A DNA stretch of 33,568 nt. Origin: a virus. The stretch spans positions 1-33,568 of the IMG/VR virus record IMGVR_UViG_3300031963_000551; one strand, written 5' to 3'. The translations under genes were made by a program, and so were the position numbers. Each line of letters begins with the position of its first letter. The first letter of the stretch is position 1. A model generated the notes under the pieces. The model saw nothing but the letters and a program-made list of their open reading frames with translations, was not told where the DNA came from and did no database searches. Positions 1 to 7,562 of this stretch are shown here, in pieces.

Positions 1-13
1 GGGGCCAAAGCAG
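1..13. repeat. 13-bp terminal direct repeat, left copy
   Basis: The first 13 bases (GGGGCCAAAGCAG) are identical to the last 13 bases of the window at 33556-33568. Joining the ends on this overlap keeps the last gene open until a TAA at 33-35, so the repeat marks a real junction. It may be an assembly overlap of a circular or permuted genome, or a cohesive-end sequence. A position just upstream of the terminase genes is where lambda-like phages keep cos. Confidence 0.85.
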
Positions 14-35
14 ACCGAGGAGCCCGCGAGCGTAA
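1..35 (+). CDS. 3' end of the gene that starts at 33063 (wraps around the origin)
   Basis: Read in the frame set by the right-hand end of the window, positions 12-32 encode RPRSPRA and are followed by TAA at 33-35. This completes a 175-residue protein whose first 168 codons lie at 33063-33566. The tail is Arg/Pro/Ser-rich and probably disordered. The next gene begins 28 bases later. Confidence 0.8.
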   Translation, partial: GQSRPRSPRA

Positions 36-63
36 ACTTTTGACCGTTTAATAAACCCCACCC

Positions 64-288
64 ATGCCCCTCACCACCGCCGCCTATTACGTCTCCCTCA
101 ATTACGGCCACCATCTCATCAAGTGGGCCATTGGCCGGATCCGGGCCGGAAGCATGACCCCGGAACAGTTCGCCGAGAGCCAGACTGCGGACGCCCACCC
201 GCGGGATCCGAAGCGGGCCACCATCGCCCGGGGCCTCCGAGAGATCATGGGGGAAAAGCCCGAGAACCTCCCCGAAAGCCTTCGATGA
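64..288 (+). CDS. Small hypothetical protein preceding terminase small subunit
   Basis: A 74-residue protein with no family I recognise. It is predicted mostly helical, with a conserved-looking segment around MTPEQFAE (residues 31-38) and a basic C-terminal half. Its TGA (286-288) overlaps the ATG of the terminase small subunit by ATGA, so the two are translationally coupled. The leader (AATAAACCCCACCC) has no Shine-Dalgarno and matches the AC-rich leaders of many late genes here. It is the first gene of the packaging operon and could be an accessory to packaging, but this rests on position only. Confidence 0.6.
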   Translation: MPLTTAAYYVSLNYGHHLIKWAIGRIRAGSMTPEQFAESQTADAHPRDPKRATIARGLREIMGEKPENLPESLR

Positions 289-929
289 CTCAAGCCGACT
301 ACGCAAGGGCTACCGGACTGACCAAGGGTCGGGTCTCCCAGTTGGTCAAAGCAGGAATGCCACTGGCATCCCGGGAGGCTGCCGACAAGTGGCGGGGCAT
401 GAGTACCCGCGCCCGCCCAACCGCGGGGGCCAAGGGCAAACCGTCCGCGCCGATCATCCCGAAATCCGCTTCGGGATCATCCGGGGAGCCGGGACCGTAT
501 CGCCCGCCCGAGGCCCAGGCACCCACCGACCCCGCGTTGATCTCGGCCGACACACCGGCGGGATCCTACGAACGGCAAAAGGGCATCGAGAAAGCCGCTT
601 ATGCTTTGTCGGTCCGGGCGCTAAAAGCAGGGCAACCCGACGCTGGCCGCCTCGTTCAGATCCACAACCTCGCCGCCCGGAACCTTACCGCAGCCCGGGA
701 GGAAGTTCTCGCGCTGGCCGAACGGGAGCGCCATCTTGTTTCAGGTGACTGGGTCCGAAAGGCCATGACCGAACACGACGGAGCGGTCGCCACCTTACTC
801 CGAGCAATGCCCAAGCAACTTGCCGGCCGCATCGCTCCTCACGACCCTGAACACGCAGAGAAAGAACTGGACCGCTGGGTTCAGGAAGTAGCCCTTGCCA
901 CTCTCCAACAAACCGATCCTTGGAAATGA
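285..929 (+). CDS. Terminase small subunit (Nu1-like DNA-binding protein)
   Basis: A 214-residue protein. Residues 1-28 form a helix-turn-helix of the Nu1/excisionase type (TQADYARATGLTKGRVSQL, then VKAGMPL). Residues 35-95 are a low-complexity Ala/Pro/Ser linker, and residues 95-214 are helical and charged. Nu1-type subunits recognise the packaging site and recruit the large subunit. The order (small subunit, then large subunit, then portal) fits. Start at 285 is chosen because it gives an ATGA overlap with the preceding gene and begins directly at the HTH; a longer in-frame start at 123 would lie inside that gene. Unusually, two other genes separate it from the large subunit. Confidence 0.8.
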   Translation: MTQADYARATGLTKGRVSQLVKAGMPLASREAADKWRGMSTRARPTAGAKGKPSAPIIPKSASGSSGEPGPYRPPEAQAPTDPALISADTPAGSYERQKGIEKAAYALSVRALKAGQPDAGRLVQIHNLAARNLTAAREEVLALAERERHLVSGDWVRKAMTEHDGAVATLLRAMPKQLAGRIAPHDPEHAEKELDRWVQEVALATLQQTDPWK

Positions 930-1564
930 AGACCAAGCCAACCATCGAAAACGTCCCAATCGGGAAGCTGAAAGCCTATGACAGCAACGCCCGGACCCAT
1001 TCGCCTGAACAGGTCGCCCAGATCGCCGCCTCAATGGTCGAGTTCGGCTTTACCAACCCGGTCTTGATCGACAAGCGGGGGACCATCGTGGCCGGACACG
1101 GTCGAGTGGAGGCCGCCCGGTCGCTTGGATTGGAGGAGGTGCCTTGCATTCGACTTGAACACCTCACCGAAGACCAAGTCCGGGCCTATTGTTTGGCCGA
1201 CAATAAATTGGCCCTAAATGCGGGGTGGAACATGGACACCCTCGCCGCGGAATTGAAAGGCCTCGAGGCGGTCGGGTTCGACATGAGCCTGACAGGTTTC
1301 AGCCCGGAGGAACTCGCCGAAATCATGGGGGACACCGTCGAAGACACCGACCCGGAGGAGCCCGCCCCGGAAGTCGAGTTCTCCGAGGAGTTGCTCCACG
1401 CTCACAACTACGTTGTTTTGTACTTCGACAACCCATTAGATTGGCAAGTCGCCCAGGAGAAGTTCGGGCTCAAGGAGGTCAAAGACCTCATCCCCAGAAA
1501 AGGGCAACCCACAGGCATCGGCCGGGTCATCCGAGGGTCCGAGTGGCTCAACCGCATCGCATGA
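926..1564 (+). CDS. ParB/sulfiredoxin-fold N-terminal domain protein
   Basis: A 212-residue protein. Residues 8-80 carry the ParB-like fold: an N-terminal I-x-K-L strand, QVAQIAASMVEFGFTNPVLID and the GHGR-VEAAR motif at 57-65. A segment near 95-140 (DNKLALNAGW; LTGFSPEELAEIMG) is the kind that links ParB domains to methyltransferases in phages. Here no methyltransferase follows; instead there is a short C-terminal domain with NYVVLYFDNPLDW and a final basic RVIRGSEWL. Start 926 (ATG) overlaps the upstream stop as ATGA; TTG at 920 is the alternative. The downstream glycosyltransferase start overlaps its stop, so the two are a pair. Its role (DNA targeting for modification or packaging) is inferred. 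Confidence 0.85.
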   Translation: MKTKPTIENVPIGKLKAYDSNARTHSPEQVAQIAASMVEFGFTNPVLIDKRGTIVAGHGRVEAARSLGLEEVPCIRLEHLTEDQVRAYCLADNKLALNAGWNMDTLAAELKGLEAVGFDMSLTGFSPEELAEIMGDTVEDTDPEEPAPEVEFSEELLHAHNYVVLYFDNPLDWQVAQEKFGLKEVKDLIPRKGQPTGIGRVIRGSEWLNRIA

Positions 1565-2346
1565 AAGACCCCACCGTCTCCGTCATCATCCCGTCATTTC
1601 GGCGGGCTCACCCGGATCGCCTACCCGGTCGGGACTACTTCCAGTCCGCCCGATACTGCGTCCCGGAATCCCAGGCAAAAGACTACGCCAACGTGGTCGG
1701 GGCGTCCCGGGTGTTGGCAATCCCGGACTCGGCCGACGGTAACATCGCCCGAAAACGGAATTGGATCCTTCGAAACATCCCGCGGCCGTTGCTCATGATC
1801 GACGACGACGTCAGCGGGCTTTGCCATACCGAAGGCGTCTACAAGCGCGGCCGGTGGACTGGCAAGAGCGACCAAAAGATCATGCTGACCCCGGAGGAAG
1901 CCGACGACCTCATTGTCCGCGGGTTCAACCTCGCCCATCAGTTCGGGTGCGTTTTGTGGGGTCTCAACCTCAACGAGGACGGGCGCATCTACAAACAGTT
2001 CAAGCCGTTTTCGCTGTCCGCTCCGGTATTGGGGCCGTTCACCGGACACTTGGCGCACCGATACCTCAACGACGAAAGGATGGGATCAAAGGACGACTAT
2101 GACTTCGCACTCCAGGTGTTGAACAAAGAGCGGAAGATTCTCCGCCTCAATAAGTACGCCTACGTCTGCGAACACGGGGACAATGCGGGCGGGATCGTGT
2201 CGAGCCGAACAATTGAGTCCGAAACCAAATTCTGCCGGGCCATTGAAAGGAAGTGGGGGCGGCACGTCATCCAATACTCACTGCAACCAAAACGAATGGC
2301 CGACTTGTTGAACGCCCGAGTCGCCGTCCCGATTGGGAACGTCTAA
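1561..2346 (+). CDS. TET-associated-type glycosyltransferase (TAGT), GT-A fold
   Basis: A 261-residue protein. It opens with a GT-A-like strand (TVSVIIPSFRRA, 5-16). It has NIARKRNWIL (61-70), the metal-binding LLMIDDDVSG with DDD at 81-83, and a second acidic motif GSKDDYDF (175-182) followed by LRLNKYAYVCEHGDNAGG. This motif set matches the phage TAGT family, proposed to add sugars to oxidised methylpyrimidines in DNA. The usual partners (C5-methyltransferase, TET/JBP dioxygenase) are absent from this genome, so its acceptor is unclear. It overlaps the ParB-like gene (ATGA) and the large terminase gene (TAATG). The family call is from motifs; the substrate is unknown. Confidence 0.75.
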   Translation: MKDPTVSVIIPSFRRAHPDRLPGRDYFQSARYCVPESQAKDYANVVGASRVLAIPDSADGNIARKRNWILRNIPRPLLMIDDDVSGLCHTEGVYKRGRWTGKSDQKIMLTPEEADDLIVRGFNLAHQFGCVLWGLNLNEDGRIYKQFKPFSLSAPVLGPFTGHLAHRYLNDERMGSKDDYDFALQVLNKERKILRLNKYAYVCEHGDNAGGIVSSRTIESETKFCRAIERKWGRHVIQYSLQPKRMADLLNARVAVPIGNV

Positions 2347-4166
2347 TGCTCACCGACTTACAACGTGACTTGCTCGAGTTCCGCCGCGGCTTGTACCGGC
2401 CAACCCCGCGGCAAACGGTTGTCGAGTGGACCGAGGCCAACCTCAAACTGACCGCCCGGCAGACCGAAAACCCGGGGCCGTTCTCGACCAGCGTTCGCCC
2501 CTACACAAGGGAGCCATTGGAGTGTTGGAAGGACTCCGGGGTCGTCGAGATGACTTTGTGTTGGGGGTCCCAGACCAGCAAAACGACCACCCTGATGGCT
2601 GGCCTTGCGTGGCTCATCGACAATGAACCGTCGCCCGCCTTGTGGCTGATGCCCACCGAAAACCTCGCCCGGTCGTTCTCGAAATCCCGGTGGCTTCCAA
2701 TGCTGGAGGATTGCCCGGCAATCGTGGCGCACTTCCCGAAGGATCGGGACAAACTCACAAACCTCGAACAGCACTTTGACCGTTCCACGCTAACGTTCGT
2801 GGGAAGCAACAGCCCGGCAAACCTCGCCTCCCGCCCTGTCCGGGTGCTGGTAGCCGACGAGGTGGACAAGTTCGCCCAGGCTACCGAGCGAGAGGCCGAC
2901 GCCCTCGACTTGGCCGAGCAGCGCCTCAAGGCCTTCAGTTCGTCCAAACTGTTTCTGACATCGACACCCACCACCACCGACGGGCGCATCTGGCAACGGT
3001 TCCTCCGCGGGGACCAGCGCCGGTTCTACCTCCCGTGCCCCCATTGCAAGGCACCGATCCGATTGGAGTGGAGACAGGTCAAATGGGACGAGACTGCAAA
3101 GCTTGAGGACGGAAAATGGGACTTTGGTCGGGTCCGCGCTTCCGCCCGGTACGAATGCCAGCTTTGCAAGGGCAACATGACCGACGCCCAGAAGGTTGCC
3201 GGACTCAGACATGGGCAATGGATCCCGGAGAACAAAGGGGCGCTGCCCGGGGTGCGGTCTTACCATCTGTCGAGCCTCTACAGCCCGGACCGGAAATGCA
3301 CTTGGGGCCATCTTGCCGTGCAGTTCCTCGAAGCCAAGGAATCGCTGTTGGGCCTCCAGTCGTTCGTGAACGGTAACTTAGCCGAACCGTGGGAGAACCA
3401 AGCCGCGCCACGGCAACGGGAGGAACTCATCGTGTCGGGCACCGAGGGCCTGACGGACAAGTGCGTGAAGTTCTTGACCGTTGATTGCCAAGCCTCCAGC
3501 CCTCACTTCTGGTTTGTGGTTCGAGCATGGAACGAAGACGGATCCTCCCGGGCGGTTGACGCCGGACCCCTCGACACTTGGCACGACGTGCGCGAGAAAC
3601 AACGGGAACACGGGGTCGGGGACGTCCACGTCGTCATTGACTCGGGCTATGATGCCCCAACGGTTTACGCCGAATGCCTCCGGTGGGGGCGGTTCGTGGC
3701 TCGCACCGGGCGGGTGCCGCTTTGGGTCGGGTGGATGCCATCGAAGGGAATGCCCCGGAAGGGCTGGCGCAACCCGAAGACCGGGGTGGACGAGCCATTC
3801 TTCCTCCGAGGAATCGACCCGCGGGTGGGCGACAACGCCGGCAACCAAGGCCGTCTCGAACTCAAGCTTTTGGAGTTCGGAACCGACGTGACCAAGGACA
3901 TCCTCGAACGCCTACGCAAGGGCAAGGTCAGCACCCGGTGGGAGGTCGCCGAAAAGGTCGCCACGCCGGACTATTGGCGTCACCTCGACGCCGAGCAAAA
4001 GGTCGCCCGCTTATCAAGCGCCACCGGCCGAACGACGTGGACGTGGCTGCCCCGCTCATCAAAATGGCCGAATCACCTCGCCGACTGTGAAGTCATGCAG
4101 GTGGCCGCCGCGGTTTTCTTCAACCGGCTTCGCATGACCGCCACCTCATCGAACGATGCAAACTGA
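2346..4166 (+). CDS. Terminase large subunit, GpA family
   Basis: A 606-residue ATPase/nuclease that pumps DNA into the prohead. A Walker-A variant lies near 73-81 (WGSQTSKTT) and Walker B near 165-175 (VRVLVADEVDK, D171/E172). A zinc-ribbon-like pair follows (CPHCKAPI and CQLCKGNM). The C-terminal RNase-H-fold nuclease shows acidic positions in FLTVDCQ, VIDSGYDA and HLADCE. Length and motif order match lambda gpA-type terminases (PF05876 family). Start at ATG 2346 overlaps the TAA of the glycosyltransferase gene by one base (TAATG); an earlier in-frame start at 2253 would be buried in that gene. Confidence 0.95.
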   Translation: MLTDLQRDLLEFRRGLYRPTPRQTVVEWTEANLKLTARQTENPGPFSTSVRPYTREPLECWKDSGVVEMTLCWGSQTSKTTTLMAGLAWLIDNEPSPALWLMPTENLARSFSKSRWLPMLEDCPAIVAHFPKDRDKLTNLEQHFDRSTLTFVGSNSPANLASRPVRVLVADEVDKFAQATEREADALDLAEQRLKAFSSSKLFLTSTPTTTDGRIWQRFLRGDQRRFYLPCPHCKAPIRLEWRQVKWDETAKLEDGKWDFGRVRASARYECQLCKGNMTDAQKVAGLRHGQWIPENKGALPGVRSYHLSSLYSPDRKCTWGHLAVQFLEAKESLLGLQSFVNGNLAEPWENQAAPRQREELIVSGTEGLTDKCVKFLTVDCQASSPHFWFVVRAWNEDGSSRAVDAGPLDTWHDVREKQREHGVGDVHVVIDSGYDAPTVYAECLRWGRFVARTGRVPLWVGWMPSKGMPRKGWRNPKTGVDEPFFLRGIDPRVGDNAGNQGRLELKLLEFGTDVTKDILERLRKGKVSTRWEVAEKVATPDYWRHLDAEQKVARLSSATGRTTWTWLPRSSKWPNHLADCEVMQVAAAVFFNRLRMTATSSNDAN

Positions 4167-4341
4167 CCTCCTGACCACCAAGGAACTGGCCGCTATGCTC
4201 AAGCGGGCTCCGTCCTACGTTTACGCCATGAAGGCCCGAGGGTTTCCAATGCCAGGGGGCCGGGCGCGACTCACCGAGGCTCTGGCGTGGCTCACCCGGC
4301 ACCCGCAACCAAGGGCAGAACGCCGGCACGGGCGCAAATGA
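4156..4341 (+). CDS. Small helix-turn-helix protein
   Basis: A 61-residue basic protein with an excisionase/Nu1-like winged HTH: LLTTKELAAMLKRAPSYVYA (5-24) then AMKARGFPMPGGRA and a closing helix (EALAWL). Such small HTH proteins are common between terminase and portal genes. It could help packaging-site recognition or act as a regulator. It overlaps the 3' end of the large terminase gene by 11 bases. No effector domain is present. Confidence 0.75.
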   Translation: MQTDLLTTKELAAMLKRAPSYVYAMKARGFPMPGGRARLTEALAWLTRHPQPRAERRHGRK

Positions 4342-4457
4342 GCAAGGACGGGCCAACGCCCCGGTGGCGTCCGGTCCCGGATCGTGCGGACCTTAAATCG
4401 TGGCAGTTTCCTCAGCATTCGCCCGCGGCCTCCTGCGTCACGTCTACTCGACGGTGA
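4338..4457 (+). CDS. Possible 39-residue peptide (weak)
   Basis: An ATG overlapping the previous stop (ATGA at 4338-4341) opens a short frame ending at TGA 4455-4457 (MSKDGPTPRWRPVPDRADL start). It fills the 58-base gap before the gpW-like gene and overlaps that gene's start in another frame. The ATGA coupling favours translation; the tail looks like out-of-frame shadow sequence. It may simply couple translation to the GTG start at 4400. Confidence 0.3.
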   Translation: MSKDGPTPRWRPVPDRADLKSWQFPQHSPAASCVTSTRR

Positions 4458-4759
4458 CCCATGGGGCCACGTTGCTGGACAAGCTCAACAGCCTCAACAA
4501 CGAGGCGGTCCACGCGCTTGAGTCGGGAAAGGTTCTCCAGCAGACCACCGGCAACGGTCGGTCGGTGACGTTTCAGGTCAACGCAAGCGAAGGCGTGACC
4601 CCTACCGAGATGTCGGAGATTTACAGCCGGCTCCTGGACCTGTATGACGACGCCGTCGCCGCGGGGAACGTGACCGATGCCACCCGCTACAGCTACATGA
4701 TGGCCCGATTGAAGCCGATCCGGTCCTTCAGAAACGATTTCTCGAACCTGATCCGATGA
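4400..4759 (+). CDS. gpW-like head-tail joining protein
   Basis: A 119-residue protein. Residues 34-80 contain a pattern like lambda gpW: a helix ending in ALESGKVLQQ, a beta hairpin (GNGRSVTFQV), then a helix beginning SEIYSRLLDLYDDA. gpW stabilises filled heads and lies between terminase and portal, exactly the position here. The N- and C-terminal extensions are longer than lambda gpW (about 68 residues). GTG at 4400 is the first possible start, because TAA at 4394-4396 is in frame just upstream. The stop overlaps the portal ATG (ATGA). Confidence 0.55.
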   Translation: MAVSSAFARGLLRHVYSTVTHGATLLDKLNSLNNEAVHALESGKVLQQTTGNGRSVTFQVNASEGVTPTEMSEIYSRLLDLYDDAVAAGNVTDATRYSYMMARLKPIRSFRNDFSNLIR

Positions 4760-6192
4760 ACCTCCTCCGACGCCTTCAGGCAGCTACCCGGTTCGTCGTT
4801 GCTCCCAAGGCACGATATGAGGGGGCTCGGCATTCGACCCAGCGTTCAACGCTCCACGGTTCGGTCCAGTCGGCCGCCTACGACATCGACCCCTACAGCC
4901 GCTACGAGTTGGTGCGTCGGTCCCGGTACTTCGAGCGCAACAACGCGTTCGTAAATCGGATCGCTGACCTTTTCGAGCAGTACACCGTAGGACAGGGGCT
5001 TGCGTTCTTTCCGTCATCGTCCAGCCCAACGTGGAACGAGGCCGCTCTCAATTACTGGCGTGACTGGCAACGGTTCGCCGACCTGTCGTCCCGGCTGTCG
5101 TTTGGATCCCTCCAAGGCATCATCGCCCGGGCGCTTTTCGTCGATGGCGAGATCTTCGTCATCCTCACCCGAGGCGACTCCGGCAACCCTCGGATCCAGT
5201 TGGTGGAATCCCACCGAGTTAAGAACCCGCCCACCCAGGACGGCCGGACGATCATCGACGGCATCGAGGTGGACGACCGAGGCCGCCCGACCGCCTATTG
5301 GATCACCAACGAGGACGCGAAGCGGAAAGAGACCTTCCAGCGGGTCGAGGCCCAGTTCGTCGTCCACGTCTTTGAGCCTGGGCGCCCTGGACAGTACCGA
5401 GGACTTCCGGCGCTGTACCCGGTAATGAACGACCTCCACGACCTCGACGACCTGCAAATCTTCGAGATGCAAGCCGCCAAGGCCGCCTCGAAGGTCCAAA
5501 ACATCATCAAGACCAAGGAAGGCGAGGTCACCGACGACGACATCATCCGCGGCACGGTCACCGGATCCGACGGAGTCGAACGGGCCGACTATTACAAGGA
5601 TGTCTTCGGTGGGGAGGTCGCCGTTCTCAAACACGGGGACGAGTTCAACCAGTTTCAAGTCGAGCGCCCTTCCGCGGCCACGTCGGGCTATTGGGATTAC
5701 CTGACCGCCAAGGTCTGCGCCGGGATCGGGGTGCCCAAGGAAATCGTCCTGCCCACCTCGATGCAGGGAACCTCAATGCGGTCGGTGTTGGACATCGCCA
5801 ACGCCTTTTTCCGATCTAGGTCTGCCGTCATCGCTGACCACCTCCGCCGGGTCTACGAGTACGTCATCGAGACCGGCATCCGCACCGACCCCGCGCTCCG
5901 TATTCCGCCCGCCGATTGGTATCGGTCTACTTTTCGGGCTCCGCGGTCTATCAACGTGGACGTGGGCCGCAATTCCGCCGCCGCGGTCGCCGAGTTCAAG
6001 ACCGGCATGAGGACGCTTCAGAGCATCTACGCCGAGACGGGTGAAGACTGGCGCGAGCAGCTACGGCAAAAGGCGGCAGAGATTGCCTATGCCCAAGAGC
6101 TTGCCCAAGAGTTCAACGTGGACCGGGCTGAGATCATGACTCTCGACCCGAACGAACTTTCGAGCAACAACGCCGTAGCCGCCAACCCGTGA
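4756..6192 (+). CDS. Portal protein, lambda family
   Basis: A 478-residue portal, the dodecameric DNA channel at one head vertex. Family features include the arginine-rich N-terminus with YSRYELVRRSRYFERNN (about 48-64), the receptor-like core ending IQLVESHRVKNP, the tract PGQYRGLPALYPVMNDLHDL, and the C-terminal segment VCAGIGVPKEIVLP...GTSMRSVLDIANAFFRSR. Length is slightly below lambda gpB (533). It overlaps its neighbours by ATGA and GTGA, in the standard order terminase, gpW-like, portal, protease. Confidence 0.93.
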   Translation: MNLLRRLQAATRFVVAPKARYEGARHSTQRSTLHGSVQSAAYDIDPYSRYELVRRSRYFERNNAFVNRIADLFEQYTVGQGLAFFPSSSSPTWNEAALNYWRDWQRFADLSSRLSFGSLQGIIARALFVDGEIFVILTRGDSGNPRIQLVESHRVKNPPTQDGRTIIDGIEVDDRGRPTAYWITNEDAKRKETFQRVEAQFVVHVFEPGRPGQYRGLPALYPVMNDLHDLDDLQIFEMQAAKAASKVQNIIKTKEGEVTDDDIIRGTVTGSDGVERADYYKDVFGGEVAVLKHGDEFNQFQVERPSAATSGYWDYLTAKVCAGIGVPKEIVLPTSMQGTSMRSVLDIANAFFRSRSAVIADHLRRVYEYVIETGIRTDPALRIPPADWYRSTFRAPRSINVDVGRNSAAAVAEFKTGMRTLQSIYAETGEDWREQLRQKAAEIAYAQELAQEFNVDRAEIMTLDPNELSSNNAVAANP

Positions 6193-7538
6193 ATACCTGG
6201 TTCGACATCCAAGCGAAGGCCGACGAAGCCGACATCTACCTCTACGACGAGATCGGGGGATGGGGAGTGAACGCTAAGTCGTTCATTGACGCCGTCCGGG
6301 CGACCGGGGCGAAGCGCATTAATCTCCGCATCAACTCGCCGGGCGGTTCCGTGTTCGACGGAATCGCGATTTACAATTTCCTCCGCGGACAGGACGTCAC
6401 CGTCCAGATTGACGGACTTGCCGCGTCGATTTCTTCGATCATCGCGCTGGCCGGAAAGACGGTCCGCATCGCTGGCAACGGGTTCTTCATGATCCACAAC
6501 CCTTGGGGCGGTGCGATTGGGGAGGCCGACGAAATGCGCCAGACGGCCGACTTGCTGGACAAGATCCGGGACAGTCTTGTGGGCACCTACGCCGCCAAAA
6601 CCGGCAAGGACGCCGACACCATCAAGAAATGGATGGACGCCGAAACTTGGTTCACCGGAGCCGAGGCCAAGGAGGCTGGATTCGTGGACGAAGTGACCGA
6701 CGAAATCGCATTCGCTGCTTCGACCCGGTCGTTCCGCAACGCTCCCGACGCCCTCAAGGCTGTTTCCAAGACCGCGCCCCAGGCTGCCCGCCGCGCATTT
6801 GACAAAGGGGTCCAGCAGGTCGAGGACGGCAAAGGGGGCGACGGGCTCGAACCCGCCACCGTCAAGGAGGCCCGAAGCCTCAAGGCCGGTGAGACTCCGA
6901 CCGAGGCGAAGGTCCGCAAAGCTTACCGTTGGTGGGCTCGCAACGAGCGGTTCCTTGAAGCCGAGGCCGACAGCCCGGCCGACGTGGCTGCCAATCTGTG
7001 GGGAGGGGCCGCGGGCCGTGACTGGTTCCGTGCCTTGTACGCCCAACTGGACGAGGACAACGACTCGCCCGAGACCCCGGACAATTCCGAAACCCAACCC
7101 CAACCCATGACCAAACTACTCCAAAGCCTCGCCGCCGCCGGGCTTATCTCCTCCGCTGACGTTGCCGAGGACACCGCCGTCACCGAGTTCGAACATTTCT
7201 TCGCCGCCTTTAAAAAGGCCAAGGACGACGCCGTTGCCGCGCTCGACCAGATCGCCAAGGCCAAGGTCCTTTCGACCGTTGACGCCGCCATCGCTGATGG
7301 CCGCATCGCCGCCAGCGTCAAGGATGCCTGGGTCGCCCAGATCCAAGCTGACGCCAAGGCCGCCGAGTTGCTGGCCGCGATCCAGACCCCGAAGCCCGGA
7401 GCCGACCCCGTTGGGGCACCGGCCGGAGCGGGTGGCAAAGCTTCCGACGAACTCCGCGCTGAGTTTGATCGGATCACCGATCCGAAACAGCGCACGGCTT
7501 TCTGGTCCCAACACAAGGCCCAGTTGCTGAAAAAGTAA
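6189..7538 (+). CDS. ClpP-like prohead protease with C-terminal scaffold domain
   Basis: A 449-residue fusion. Residues 1-190 are a ClpP/S49-type serine protease: INSPGGSVFDGIAIYNFL (48-65), catalytic Ser80 in GLAAS, and His103 in MIHNPWGG. Residues 190-300 are a charged linker with the tract SPADVAANLWGGAAGRDW, followed by an acidic/Gln/Pro stretch. Residues 307-449 are Ala/Lys-rich helical and scaffold-like. As in lambda C/Nu3, the protease would cleave scaffold and portal during head maturation. GTG start at 6189 overlaps the portal stop (GTGA). An internal ATG at 7107 may give the scaffold alone (see separate entry). Confidence 0.88.
   Translation: MNTWFDIQAKADEADIYLYDEIGGWGVNAKSFIDAVRATGAKRINLRINSPGGSVFDGIAIYNFLRGQDVTVQIDGLAASISSIIALAGKTVRIAGNGFFMIHNPWGGAIGEADEMRQTADLLDKIRDSLVGTYAAKTGKDADTIKKWMDAETWFTGAEAKEAGFVDEVTDEIAFAASTRSFRNAPDALKAVSKTAPQAARRAFDKGVQQVEDGKGGDGLEPATVKEARSLKAGETPTEAKVRKAYRWWARNERFLEAEADSPADVAANLWGGAAGRDWFRALYAQLDEDNDSPETPDNSETQPQPMTKLLQSLAAAGLISSADVAEDTAVTEFEHFFAAFKKAKDDAVAALDQIAKAKVLSTVDAAIADGRIAASVKDAWVAQIQADAKAAELLAAIQTPKPGADPVGAPAGAGGKASDELRAEFDRITDPKQRTAFWSQHKAQLLKK
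7107..7538 (+). CDS. Probable internally started scaffold protein (Nu3-like)
   Basis: An in-frame ATG at 7107 (residue 307 of the protease gene) would give a 143-residue Ala/Lys-rich helical protein identical to the protease C-terminus. It is preceded by AACCCAACCCCAACCC, closely resembling the leaders of the capsid gene (7563), 8695 and 10177. The codons before it encode a Glu/Thr/Gln/Pro linker with no fold to preserve. Lambda makes scaffold Nu3 in this way from the end of gene C. This is inferred from leader resemblance and family precedent. Confidence 0.55.
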   Translation: MTKLLQSLAAAGLISSADVAEDTAVTEFEHFFAAFKKAKDDAVAALDQIAKAKVLSTVDAAIADGRIAASVKDAWVAQIQADAKAAELLAAIQTPKPGADPVGAPAGAGGKASDELRAEFDRITDPKQRTAFWSQHKAQLLKK

Positions 7539-7562
7539 CCTCACAACCAACCCAAACACACC

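Noticed and set aside
1-63. TTGACC at 40-45 as a -35 promoter box
   Set aside because: No -10-like sequence lies at a suitable distance; the expected position falls on the start of the first gene.
6087-7103. Minus-strand open frame of 338 codons
   Set aside because: Antisense to the protease gene with well-defined catalytic motifs; no start signal or recognisable protein.
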